Assembly: GCF_032598785.1 (NCBI RefSeq)
Contig: NZ_CP102984.1
From: Terrisporobacter petrolearius
Lineage (GTDB): Bacteria; Bacillota; Clostridia; Peptostreptococcales; Peptostreptococcaceae
DNA: 64,000 bases
Strand: one strand, 5' to 3'
Position numbers and translations under genes: made by a program. The notes under the pieces are model-generated. The model made no database searches. It saw nothing but the letters and a program-made list of their open reading frames with translations, and was not told where the DNA came from. Positions 54,278 through 63,118 of this stretch are shown here, one piece after another. Position 1 is the stretch's first letter; each line of letters starts with the position of its first letter.

Positions 54278-54333
54278 AAATAAACTCCTCTTAATCACAT
54301 ATCAAGAGATCACATATCAAGAGGAGTTTATTT
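54278..54333 (-). terminator. Terminator of thiN with a duplicated 15 bp loop segment
   Basis: Arms AAATAAACTCCTCTT (54278-54292) and AAGAGGAGTTTATTT (54319-54333) are perfect over 15 bp. ATCACATATCAAGAG is present twice in tandem (54294-54308, 54309-54323), so the loop has been lengthened by duplication that also copies part of the 3' arm. The stem overlaps the thiN stop codon. Confidence 0.85.
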
Positions 54334-54983
54334 TACGCTAAGTTATAATTTCTTATAATCAATGCATATCCATCTTCAATTTTTATAATGCATTCATCTT
54401 CTAACATAACATTAGATATACCTAAAGATGATAAGTATCCCATTTTAGCATTGTTCAATGGGTACTCTAATTTTTTAAGAGTTATATTGTTTACATCTGC
54501 CATTATAGGTACAACGGATACAGTATCTCCCTTTTTGCCATGTAAAATAATTTCTTCATTTCTTATAATAGTAATTTCTTCTTCACTTGTAATTATCCTA
54601 GGTGTTATATTCATTTCTCTAACATAGTGCATTAAACCTATGTTTGCGAGAGTATGATCTATTCGTCCTCCTAGGGATCCGTAAAAATCTATTTCTTCAG
54701 CTTTTAATTCTTTTGCTAAATACATACAAATCTCTGAATCTGTTTCATCCTTATGAGATGGATATTTTTTAAAAAATACGTTTTTATTTTTATAATAATC
54801 AACTAAACCATTATTAATAGAGTCTAAATCTCCTATTATATAATTTGGTATTATATTCATTTTATATAAATGATTACATCCACCATCGGCTCCTATTATA
54901 AAATCATATTTTTCCCTAAGTATTATTTCTTTTGTCTTATTATAATTTTTTATTTCGCCATTTAATATAATACAAACCTTCAT
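54333..54983 (-). CDS. thiN: Thiamine pyrophosphokinase
   Basis: 216 residues. IIGADGGCNHLYKM, IIGDLDSINNGL and HKDETDSEICMYLA give the catalytic fold; GSLGGRIDHTLANI is the thiamine/ATP motif. Makes thiamine diphosphate, the cofactor of Dxs and others. Same place as B. subtilis thiN (yloS). Confidence 0.94.
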   Translation of the reverse strand: MKVCIILNGEIKNYNKTKEIILREKYDFIIGADGGCNHLYKMNIIPNYIIGDLDSINNGLVDYYKNKNVFFKKYPSHKDETDSEICMYLAKELKAEEIDFYGSLGGRIDHTLANIGLMHYVREMNITPRIITSEEEITIIRNEEIILHGKKGDTVSVVPIMADVNNITLKKLEYPLNNAKMGYLSSLGISNVMLEDECIIKIEDGYALIIRNYNLA

Positions 54984-54992
54984 TAATATCTC

Positions 54993-55649
54993 CTAAAGAC
55001 TAGCATTCTTTCTCATTAATTTTACAGTTTCCTCTATATTTTCACTATTAAATATAGCTGATCCTGCTACTATTACATTCGCCCCAGCTTCTACTACTTG
55101 ATTTATATTACTTGGTTTTATTCCACCATCTACTTGTATATCAACATTAAGATTTTTTTCATCTATTATTTGTTTTAATTCTTTTATTTTCCCAATCATA
55201 CTTTCAATGAATGATTGCCCTCCAAATCCAGGATTTACAGTCATTACAAGTACCATATCCACATCTTGAAGTACATGTTTTATAGTTTCTATTGGTGTAC
55301 CAGGATTTAAAGCTACACCTGCTTTTACATTATGAGATTTAATATTTTGTATAGTTCTATGTAAATGCCTACAAGCTTCCACGTGAACTACTATCAAATC
55401 ACTTCCTGCATCAACAAAATCTTTAATATAATTATCTGGATTTTCAATCATAAGATGTGTATCAAATACCATAGTAACATCTTTTCTTAAGGATTTAACT
55501 ATTCCAGGACCCAGTGTTATGTTAGGAACAAAATGTCCATCCATAACATCTATATGTAAATACTCACATCCCGCTTTTTCTACCTTTTTAACATCTTCTA
55601 AAAGTTTTGCAAAATCTGCTGATAATATTGATGGTGCTAATTTTATCAT
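54993..55649 (-). CDS. rpe: Ribulose-phosphate 3-epimerase
   Basis: 218 residues, TIM barrel. LAPSILSADFAKL, HIDVMDGHFVPNIT, TVNPGFGGQSFI and VDGGIKPSN are intact. Interconverts ribulose-5-phosphate and xylulose-5-phosphate. Confidence 0.97.
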   Translation of the reverse strand: MIKLAPSILSADFAKLLEDVKKVEKAGCEYLHIDVMDGHFVPNITLGPGIVKSLRKDVTMVFDTHLMIENPDNYIKDFVDAGSDLIVVHVEACRHLHRTIQNIKSHNVKAGVALNPGTPIETIKHVLQDVDMVLVMTVNPGFGGQSFIESMIGKIKELKQIIDEKNLNVDIQVDGGIKPSNINQVVEAGANVIVAGSAIFNSENIEETVKLMRKNASL

Positions 55650-55651
55650 TT

Positions 55652-56533
55652 TTAATATCTCCTTTTCCCTTGTCTTATCTCATTGAGTAATTGTATGTAA
55701 CTTTCATACCTTACTTTAGAAATCTCCCCTGCTTCAACAGCTTCTTTAACTCCACAACTCGGTTCATTTTCGTGTATGCATTTATTTCCAAACCTGCAGT
55801 TATCAACTTCATCAAACTCTATAAAGTATTCTTTTAATTCATTTTCTTCTATATCCTCTAATGTTAATGAAGAAAAGCCTGGTGTATCTGCAACTATACC
55901 TCCGCATTGTAGTTTTAAAAGTTCGGCATGTCTTGTAGTGTGCTTTCCTCTTTTGATTTTATCACTAACTTCACCAGTTTGTAACTTAAAATTTGGATCT
56001 ATTTCATTTAATAAACTGGATTTTCCAACTCCTGATGGTCCTGCGAATACTACTACACTATTATTTAGCTCTTCTTTTACTTTATCTATATTTTCTTTAG
56101 ACTTACTGCTAACCGGAATAACTTTATATCCACTTAATTCATATATTTCTTTTATTTTATTCGTTGTATTGTCCTCATCTAAATCAACTTTTGTAAGAAT
56201 AATTACAATTTCTAAGTTTTCTTTTTCAGCAAGAACTATAAATCTATCCAATAAAGATAAATGAGGTGTAGGGTTCTTTACAGCAAAAACTATTAAGGCT
56301 TTTTCCACATTAGCAATTGGAGGTCTTATAAGCTCACTATCTCTTTTATCAATAGTTTCTACAACACCAATTTTTTTTTCCTCATCAACTATGCTAATTT
56401 TCACTCTATCACCTACTAAAGGAGTTTGCTTATTTTTTCTAAATATGCCTCTAGCTCTACATTCATACAGTCCCTTTTCTGTATCTACATAGTAGAATCC
56501 CCCTATTCCTTTCATTATCCTTCCATCTAACAT
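55652..56533 (-). CDS. rsgA: Ribosome small subunit-dependent GTPase A
   Basis: 293 residues: OB fold, then circularly permuted GTPase with G4 (ILTKVDLDE), P-loop (FAGPSGVGKSSLLNEI), G2/G3 (GKHTTRHAELL; DTPGFSSL) and the C-terminal zinc knuckle (CRFGNKCIHENEPSCGV). Assists 30S maturation. Two bases upstream of rpe. Confidence 0.96.
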   Translation of the reverse strand: MLDGRIMKGIGGFYYVDTEKGLYECRARGIFRKNKQTPLVGDRVKISIVDEEKKIGVVETIDKRDSELIRPPIANVEKALIVFAVKNPTPHLSLLDRFIVLAEKENLEIVIILTKVDLDEDNTTNKIKEIYELSGYKVIPVSSKSKENIDKVKEELNNSVVVFAGPSGVGKSSLLNEIDPNFKLQTGEVSDKIKRGKHTTRHAELLKLQCGGIVADTPGFSSLTLEDIEENELKEYFIEFDEVDNCRFGNKCIHENEPSCGVKEAVEAGEISKVRYESYIQLLNEIRQGKRRY

Positions 56534-56635
56534 TAATTGCCTCCTTATTTTTTAACACTTTATTATATATTACCATAATATTTTTATTATTTTAAATTTA
56601 ATTCTTATATATTATTTTTTATCTATTATTTTTTC

Positions 56636-56676
56636 AAAAAAATAAATATAAGTAAGCAGAATGCTTACTTATATTT
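56636..56676 (-). terminator. Terminator of prkC
   Basis: Perfect 14 bp arms AAATATAAGTAAGC (56644-56657) / GCTTACTTATATTT (56663-56676) with a T-rich tail on the minus strand. Confidence 0.85.
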
Positions 56677-56701
56677 TGTATATATGATTTATTTTTATTC
56701 T

Positions 56702-58432
56702 TTAATCATTATTTTCTTCTTTACTTTCAACATTGCTAGTTTCTTGTTCTCCAGGCTTCTTATTTCCACCTTGTGATGGTTTTTCTTCTGATGGTTTTTC
56801 TTCCTCTGTTGGTTTTTCTTCTTCTGTTGGTTTTTCTTCTTCTGTTGGTTTTTCTTCCTCTGTTGGTTTTTCTTCTTCTGTTGGTTTTTCTTCTGTTGGT
56901 TTTTCTCCTTTACTTACAACAATATTGACAATATCACCTTTTTTAACACTTCCAACACCTGCAACTGGATTTTGATTAATTACAGTACCTTCCTTATAAA
57001 TCTCACTATAACTATAACTTACACTACCCAATTCTAACTCCTTATCTTTAAGAATTGTCTTAGCATCCTTTAATGAAAATCCAATTAAATTTGGCACTGA
57101 TAATTCTTCTGGTCCTAAACTAATTACTATTGTAACAGTATCTCCTTTTTCCAGTTCAGTTCCTTCTGGTGGTGTTTGAGATATAACATGATTTTTTTCC
57201 ACTTCTGAGTCATGTTTTTCAGTTATTGTTAATTTTAATCCTAAATCATTAATAACCTTATTTGCATTTTCTAAACTCATATTAAGTAAATTAGGAGTTT
57301 CTATTGCTTCAACTTGATCATTTTTATTTAAAAGACCAAATCCATTAGTTACAACTCCTGCTCCTACTGCTCCTAGTAAAAGTAATACAAGCAGACCAAC
57401 TAGAATACCTTTAAAACCTCTTCTCTTTTTCTTTTTAGGTTTTCTATCATAGTTATTAACATCTTCCCCATCAGGCTCCATTAAATCATCTTCTTTATTA
57501 TCTCTAATTTGTTCTTTCCCTAGAGTTTTAAATTTAGACTCATCTACAACTTCAACTGGTGGTATTCTTCTTGTAGCAAAATCATCATATTGCTTAATAA
57601 AATCTAAATCTATATTTTGTTCAATATATTCAATATCTTCAATGACTTCTTCACTGCTTTGATATCTATCTTCTGGAGGTTTTTCTGTCAATTTTTTAAT
57701 TAATGTTCTAATACTTTGAGGTATTTGAGTTTTTTCTTCTAAGGTAAATTCTATATCTTCATTTATGTGTTGAAGGGCTATAGAAATAGGGCTATCTCCT
57801 TTAAAAGGTACTTTACCTAATAACATTTCGTATAATACAATTCCTAAAGAATATAAATCCGCATTATTTTTCACCGATTTACCTTTTGCTTGTTCTGGTG
57901 AAAAATAATGAACAGACCCTATAATACTCCCTATATTAGTCATAGTAGAATTCGTAGCTGCTTTGGCTATTCCAAAGTCTGCAACTTTTACATTTCTACC
58001 CTCACTTGATATCAGTATATTATGAGGCTTTATATCTCTGTGTATGACTCCTTTTTTATGGGCAGCACCAAGAGCTTTTGCTATTTGCTTAGTTATATCA
58101 AGAGCCGTATATTCATCTAAAGTTCCTTCAGATTTAATAATTTCCTTTAGATTTTGCCCATCCACATATTCCATAACTATGTAGTTTACTTTTCCGTCAC
58201 AACCTACATCATATACATTTACTATATTAGGGTGAGATATATTAGCCACAGCTTCTGCTTCTCTTTTGAACTTTGCTAAAAACTCCTCATCATCAACAAA
58301 TTCTGGTCTCAAAACTTTTACAGCTACTACTCTATTTAGAAGTCTGTCCTTTGCTTCATAAACAAAAGCCATCCCTCCATCTCCAATTTTTCTTATAATC
58401 TCGTATCTATTACCTAAAATTGTTTCTCCCAC
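56702..58432 (-). CDS. prkC: PASTA-domain serine/threonine kinase PrkC
   Basis: 576 residues. Kinase domain (1-270): GDGGMAFVYEA glycine loop, Lys in VVAVKVLRPE, catalytic HRDIKPHNILIS and VADFGIAKA. Juxtamembrane, one membrane segment (GILVGLLVLLLLGAVGAGVV, about 345-365), then two PASTA domains (about 375-510) that sense muropeptides. The extracellular C-terminus is a run of EEKPTE repeats. Paired with the phosphatase gene 12 bp upstream. B. subtilis PrkC has three PASTA domains. Confidence 0.95.
   Translation of the reverse strand: MGETILGNRYEIIRKIGDGGMAFVYEAKDRLLNRVVAVKVLRPEFVDDEEFLAKFKREAEAVANISHPNIVNVYDVGCDGKVNYIVMEYVDGQNLKEIIKSEGTLDEYTALDITKQIAKALGAAHKKGVIHRDIKPHNILISSEGRNVKVADFGIAKAATNSTMTNIGSIIGSVHYFSPEQAKGKSVKNNADLYSLGIVLYEMLLGKVPFKGDSPISIALQHINEDIEFTLEEKTQIPQSIRTLIKKLTEKPPEDRYQSSEEVIEDIEYIEQNIDLDFIKQYDDFATRRIPPVEVVDESKFKTLGKEQIRDNKEDDLMEPDGEDVNNYDRKPKKKKRRGFKGILVGLLVLLLLGAVGAGVVTNGFGLLNKNDQVEAIETPNLLNMSLENANKVINDLGLKLTITEKHDSEVEKNHVISQTPPEGTELEKGDTVTIVISLGPEELSVPNLIGFSLKDAKTILKDKELELGSVSYSYSEIYKEGTVINQNPVAGVGSVKKGDIVNIVVSKGEKPTEEKPTEEEKPTEEEKPTEEEKPTEEEKPTEEEKPSEEKPSQGGNKKPGEQETSNVESKEENND
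56777..56908 (-). repeat. 18 bp tandem repeats encoding EEKPTE in prkC
   Basis: Six or seven copies of an 18 bp unit (read forward as GTTGGTTTTTCTTCTTCT with few changes) encode the acidic Pro-rich tail after the PASTA domains. Such runs change copy number readily. Confidence 0.85.
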
Positions 58433-58444
58433 AATATCACCATC

Positions 58445-59194
58445 CTAATCAATCTTACTTAAGATAACCGATATATTGTCCTTGCCAGAATTATTATTAG
58501 CCTCATTAATTAAATCTTGGCAAATTTCTTTTATATCCTTATCTTGTTTAATAATATTTTTTATTGATTCATCCTCTACACAACCAGTAAGTCCATCTGT
58601 TGCTAAAAGTAAGATATCATCTTTTTCTACTTTTTCTCTGAATATATCTACTATAATTATTTCTTCCGCTCCCATTGCTCGTGTAATTTGATTTCTACGC
58701 GGATGGAACCTAGCTTCTTCTTCCGTTATTAAATGAGCATTTACCAATTCTTCTACAACAGAATGATCTTTAGTTATTTTTCTAAAACTATCACCTTTTA
58801 ATAAATAGCCTCTACTATCACCCACATTAGCTATAATAACATCATTTTGGTAAATAACAGCTACGACTAAAGTAGTTCCCATACCTTTACAAGAATTATC
58901 TTCTAAGGCTTTAGTATAAATTTTCTTATTAGCATAATTATATCCTTGTTTAATTATATCATCTAAATAATCCATTTTTATACCGCCACTTTGAGAAATA
59001 TTCTCTTTTAAAAAATCTATAATACTTTCTACTGCTATTTTACTTGCTACCTCTCCTTTATTATGGCCACCCATGCCATCAGCTAAAGCAAACACGCCTA
59101 TACAATCATCTTCTGTTTGTAAAATCTCCCCCATACAGTAGTCTTCATTATTTTTTCGAACTTTTCCCATATGAGAGTCACAATTATAAATCAT
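58445..59194 (-). CDS. prpC: PP2C-family protein phosphatase (Stp/PrpC)
   Basis: 249 residues. Metal-binding motifs: VRKNNEDYCM, FALADGMGGHNKGEVAS, IANVGDSRGYLL, LLATDGLTGCV and GKDNISVIL. It dephosphorylates PrkC and its targets. Confidence 0.95.
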   Translation of the reverse strand: MIYNCDSHMGKVRKNNEDYCMGEILQTEDDCIGVFALADGMGGHNKGEVASKIAVESIIDFLKENISQSGGIKMDYLDDIIKQGYNYANKKIYTKALEDNSCKGMGTTLVVAVIYQNDVIIANVGDSRGYLLKGDSFRKITKDHSVVEELVNAHLITEEEARFHPRRNQITRAMGAEEIIIVDIFREKVEKDDILLLATDGLTGCVEDESIKNIIKQDKDIKEICQDLINEANNNSGKDNISVILSKID

Positions 59195-59212
59195 AGCAAT
59201 TATCCTCCTTAT

Positions 59213-60244
59213 TTACTTGTGCTTACGTCTAAGCTGACCACAAGCGCCTCCTATATCAGATCCCATAGATATTCTAACCGTTGCTGGAATATTACTTTTT
59301 TCTAGGATATCTCTAAACTTATAAATATAAGTTTTATCAGGTCTTTCAAAATCTCTTTCTTCTACTTTATTAATAGGAATTAAGTTAACATGACATAACA
59401 TTCCTTTTAAAAGTTTTACAATTGCATCAGCTTCTTTTTTAGAATCATTTACACCTTTAATCAATGAGTACTCAAAAGTTACTCTTCTATTGGTTTTTTG
59501 AATATAATACTTACATGCTTTTATTATATCATCTATTTTATATGCATTGGCAACTGGCATTATTTTTTTTCTTTCTTCATCAAAAGGAGAATGTAGAGAA
59601 AGAGCTAAGTTAATAGGTAATTGCAAATCTGCAAATTCGTACATTTTAGGAACAACTCCACAAGTAGATAAAGTTATGTGTCTATACCCTATATTTAATC
59701 CATTTTCTTCATTTACTAATTGTAAAAACTTCTTAGTATTTTCAAAATTATCTAAAGGTTCTCCACTTCCCATTAATACTACATTAGATACTCTTTTATT
59801 GGTATCTTCTTGAACTTTCATAATTTGATCTAGTATCTCCCAAGGCTCTAAATTTCTAATTAAACCCTCTAATGTGGAAGCACAAAATTCACATCCCATT
59901 CTACAACCTACTTGATTTGATATGCATACAGTTATTCTATCACCATAATCCATCATAACTGTCTCTATCACATTCCCATCATTTAATTCAAATAAATATT
60001 TTTTGCACTTATCTATTTTTGATTCTAATGATAATTCTTGTTTTATATTTCCTATATAAGATACTTCTTCTAGTTTCTCTCTTAAACTTCTGGGTATATT
60101 GTTCATATCGTCAAAAGTTTTAGCACCTTTATATATCCAAGAAAATATTTGGCTACCTCTAAATGGTTTTTCACCTATACTCTTTAAAAATTCTTTTAGC
60201 TCATCTTCTGTCATATTTTTTAAAGCTACTTTATTTTCTGTCAT
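59213..60244 (-). CDS. rlmN: Dual-specificity RNA methyltransferase RlmN
   Basis: 343 residues, radical SAM. CRMGCEFCAST is the CxxxCxxC cluster site; the two methyl-transfer Cys lie in ERxTxCIS-like TVCISNQVG and near the C-terminus (GGACGQLRR). Methylates C2 of A2503 in 23S rRNA and A37 in tRNA. Confidence 0.96.
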   Translation of the reverse strand: MTENKVALKNMTEDELKEFLKSIGEKPFRGSQIFSWIYKGAKTFDDMNNIPRSLREKLEEVSYIGNIKQELSLESKIDKCKKYLFELNDGNVIETVMMDYGDRITVCISNQVGCRMGCEFCASTLEGLIRNLEPWEILDQIMKVQEDTNKRVSNVVLMGSGEPLDNFENTKKFLQLVNEENGLNIGYRHITLSTCGVVPKMYEFADLQLPINLALSLHSPFDEERKKIMPVANAYKIDDIIKACKYYIQKTNRRVTFEYSLIKGVNDSKKEADAIVKLLKGMLCHVNLIPINKVEERDFERPDKTYIYKFRDILEKSNIPATVRISMGSDIGGACGQLRRKHK

Positions 60245-60251
60245 TTCATCA

Positions 60252-61577
60252 CTACCTTACTCTAATTAATTTTGATATAAAGAAACCATCCATTTCGTGA
60301 ACATTAGGATAAATTTTCATATAACCTTTTTCTTGGTTATCTAAATCCACCTTAACTTCATCTATAGGAGCTAATTCAAAGTTTTTATTTTTTTGTAAAA
60401 ATTCATTTATTACGTCAATATTTTCATTATCTTGTATAGTACAGGTACTGTATATTAAAGTTCCACCTTTTTTCACATACTTAGATGCATTTTCAAGTAT
60501 TTTCTTTTGGATTGGTGGTAAGTCTCTAAATTCTTCTTTTTCTTTATACTTTATCTCTGGTTTTCTTCTAATTATCCCCAATCCTGAACATGGAACATCT
60601 GCTAAAACATAATCAAATTTTCCTATACTGTCTTTATCTAAAGATAATCCGTCAAACTCTTGTACGTCTACATTAGTAAGATTAAGCCTTTTGCTAGATG
60701 CTTTTATTAGTTTTAATTTGTGTTCATAAATATCTCTAGATACTACTTGTCCGGTATTTTTCATTAACGTAGCTATATGTGTAGTTTTCCCTCCAGGAGC
60801 ACTACATACATCTAAAACTAAAGACTTTTCTTTCGGATTCATAACTTTCCCCACAAGCATAGAACTTATATCTTGTATAGTAAATAACCCCTCTTTGTAA
60901 AGAATATTGTTTTCTATATCCTTTAAATTTTCTACTTTTATAGCTTCATCTACTACATTCACCTTAGATGCTTTAACGTTTTGTTGTTCTAATTTTTCTA
61001 TTAATTCATCTCTAGTGATTTTTAAAGTATTTGTTCTCAAATATATACTTGGTCTTTGACCATTGGCTTCTAACAACTCTTTTGTAAAATCTTTACCAAA
61101 ATGTATCATCCAGTTTCTTATCATCCACTTATCATAAGAGTATTTAACAGCTAGATAATCTATATCATCTTTAATTTTTATTTCTCCTATAGTTTCTTTT
61201 TGTCTTATAACATTTCTAAGTATTCCATTAATAAATCCTGAGACTTTAGAGTTTTTCTTCTTAGCTAAATTTACTGTTTCATTTACTGCAGCATAATCAG
61301 ATATACTATTTAAAAACATTATTTGATATATTCCCATTCTAAGTAATGTTTTTACGTATATCTCCATTTTATTTGTCTTAACTTTTGATAATTTATCAAT
61401 CATGTAATCTATATAATATTTATTTTCTATTACACCGTATATTATCTCCGTTGCCAACCCTCTATCTTGATTTGATAATTTAACATCTTTAAAGTGTTTA
61501 TTTATTGCCATATTTGAATAGTTCTTATTTTTTTCTATATCTAAAAGAACTTTGTATGCTATTTCTCTTGCGTTCAT
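60252..61577 (-). CDS. rsmB: 16S rRNA (cytosine967-C5)-methyltransferase
   Basis: About 441 residues. N-terminal NusB-like domain (NAREIAYKVLLDIEKNKNYS), then the SAM domain: VLDVCSAPGGKTTHIA, ADVPCSGLGIIRRKPE (catalytic PC) and YSTCTIQDNEN. ATG 61577 follows AAGGAG. Confidence 0.95.
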   Translation of the reverse strand: MNAREIAYKVLLDIEKNKNYSNMAINKHFKDVKLSNQDRGLATEIIYGVIENKYYIDYMIDKLSKVKTNKMEIYVKTLLRMGIYQIMFLNSISDYAAVNETVNLAKKKNSKVSGFINGILRNVIRQKETIGEIKIKDDIDYLAVKYSYDKWMIRNWMIHFGKDFTKELLEANGQRPSIYLRTNTLKITRDELIEKLEQQNVKASKVNVVDEAIKVENLKDIENNILYKEGLFTIQDISSMLVGKVMNPKEKSLVLDVCSAPGGKTTHIATLMKNTGQVVSRDIYEHKLKLIKASSKRLNLTNVDVQEFDGLSLDKDSIGKFDYVLADVPCSGLGIIRRKPEIKYKEKEEFRDLPPIQKKILENASKYVKKGGTLIYSTCTIQDNENIDVINEFLQKNKNFELAPIDEVKVDLDNQEKGYMKIYPNVHEMDGFFISKLIRVR

Positions 61578-61626
61578 AATTTTCTCCTTATTTATCAAAA
61601 TTTAATTAAGTTTTGAATTGCTTAAA

Positions 61627-61655
61627 GCAAAACAGGTCCTAGTAAACTAGGACCT
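61627..61655 (-). terminator. Terminator after the YugP-like gene
   Basis: Perfect AGGTCCTAGT (61634-61643) / ACTAGGACCT (61646-61655); the tail on the minus strand is only moderately T-rich (GTTTTGC). Confidence 0.7.
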
Positions 61656-61660
61656 AAATA

Positions 61661-62362
61661 TTAATCATCACGATTATTTGCAATCATTAGCAATCTTAAC
61701 AATTGAAGCATTGCAGTAACTGCCGCTGCCACATAAGTTAGGGCTGCTGCTTGAAGTACTTTTCTACTTTGTCTTACCTCTTTATCGTCTACAATTCCTA
61801 AAGATGTAAGTTGAGTTAAGGCCCTACTTGAAGCATTGAATTCTACAGGTAGTGTTACTATTTGAAATAATACTGAAGCAGAGAATAATAATATTCCTAT
61901 TTGTAGAAATATTCCTCTTGTAAGAAATCCTAGCATTATAAATATCCACGACATATTTGAAGCAAAATTTACAACAGGTACTAAACTACTTCTCATGTTT
62001 AAAGGCGCATATCCATGAGCATGTTGTATAGCATGACCACATTCATGAGCAGCTACAGCTACAGATGTGATAGAAGTACCACTATAAACATCTTGAGATA
62101 GTCTTAAGACTTTAGATCTTGGGTCATAATGATCACTTAGCCTTCCTCTAACCATTTCTATTCTAACATTATATAATCCGTTACTATCTAATATTTTTCT
62201 AGCTGTATCTTCACCAGTATATCCTCTATTTCCTCTTACATTAAAAAATCTATTTGTTGTAGAGCTTACCTTATATTGAGCATATAGAGTTAACAATATG
62301 GCTGGTATCAATAAAAACATTGTTGGATCATATCCATATCCATAATATCCATACATTGGCAT
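61661..62362 (-). CDS. Membrane zinc metallopeptidase, YugP family
   Basis: 233 residues, with an N-terminal membrane segment and two or three C-terminal ones. The zinc site is VAVAAHECGHAIQHAHGY. Family members are common in Firmicutes, often called neutral zinc metallopeptidase; substrates are unknown. Inserted with the DUF116 gene between fmt and rsmB, which are adjacent in B. subtilis. Confidence 0.88.
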   Translation of the reverse strand: MPMYGYYGYGYDPTMFLLIPAILLTLYAQYKVSSTTNRFFNVRGNRGYTGEDTARKILDSNGLYNVRIEMVRGRLSDHYDPRSKVLRLSQDVYSGTSITSVAVAAHECGHAIQHAHGYAPLNMRSSLVPVVNFASNMSWIFIMLGFLTRGIFLQIGILLFSASVLFQIVTLPVEFNASSRALTQLTSLGIVDDKEVRQSRKVLQAAALTYVAAAVTAMLQLLRLLMIANNRDD

Positions 62363-62376
62363 TTAAAACACTCTCC

Positions 62377-63111
62377 TTATTTATTTGTAAAGAAGTTGAT
62401 TGCTTCCTCTATTTCTTTAATGTTAATATTTGTATCTATACAAGGTCCATTAGGTTTAGAGTTAAAAATCCCAAGAACCGGAATACCCTTAACATCTCTT
62501 ACCCCTGATGTTAAATCTCTTTCGCAAGCAACTGCTATTACTGCTTTAGGCTTATTATCAGTAATAATTTTCCTTGCTAAGGTTCCTCCTGTAGCTATAA
62601 ATATTTTTGTATTGTACTTTTCTTTTATTTCTAAAAGTTCTTTTATTTTGCACATACCACATTTTTTACAATTTGCAATATCATTTGTAACTTTTAATTT
62701 ACAGTTATGATTTTGAATACAATGTGGTATTAAAATTATTAAACTCTCACTATTAAATGCATATTTATTGCTATAAATATAAGCATTATTTATCTTAATA
62801 AATATTTTTCTTATTTCATCTTTTGATATACCAGCAAATTTTCCCATATTGCTTATAACAGGAAATATATATCTTATAATTGTATAGTTTATTCTCATTA
62901 AATATTTATTAACTTCCTTATCATCCAAAATAAAATAAGTTATCATAGTAGAAAATAATATTAATAATATTATTCCACTGACTATGAGATTTATCACTAA
63001 AGAAAGTATATTTATATATTTAGATAAAAATAAGTGAATAATTAAGGCACCTAAAATAAGATTTATTAAAAAAACATTAACTACCTTAACATATTTTTTT
63101 GTATCAGTCAT
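62377..63111 (-). CDS. DUF116 family membrane protein
   Basis: 244 residues. Two N-terminal membrane segments (residues about 10-60), then a soluble domain with a Cys cluster: IPHCIQNHNC, then CKKCGMCKIKELLE, and later AVACERDLTSGV and GPCID. The Cys pattern suggests an iron-sulphur or zinc site. Function unknown. Confidence 0.85.
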   Translation of the reverse strand: MTDTKKYVKVVNVFLINLILGALIIHLFLSKYINILSLVINLIVSGIILLILFSTMITYFILDDKEVNKYLMRINYTIIRYIFPVISNMGKFAGISKDEIRKIFIKINNAYIYSNKYAFNSESLIILIPHCIQNHNCKLKVTNDIANCKKCGMCKIKELLEIKEKYNTKIFIATGGTLARKIITDNKPKAVIAVACERDLTSGVRDVKGIPVLGIFNSKPNGPCIDTNINIKEIEEAINFFTNK

Positions 63112-63118
63112 AATAAAC

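Noticed and set aside
55776..56264. 162-codon open frame opposite rsgA
   Set aside because: Antisense to an intact, motif-complete rsgA; no start signal.
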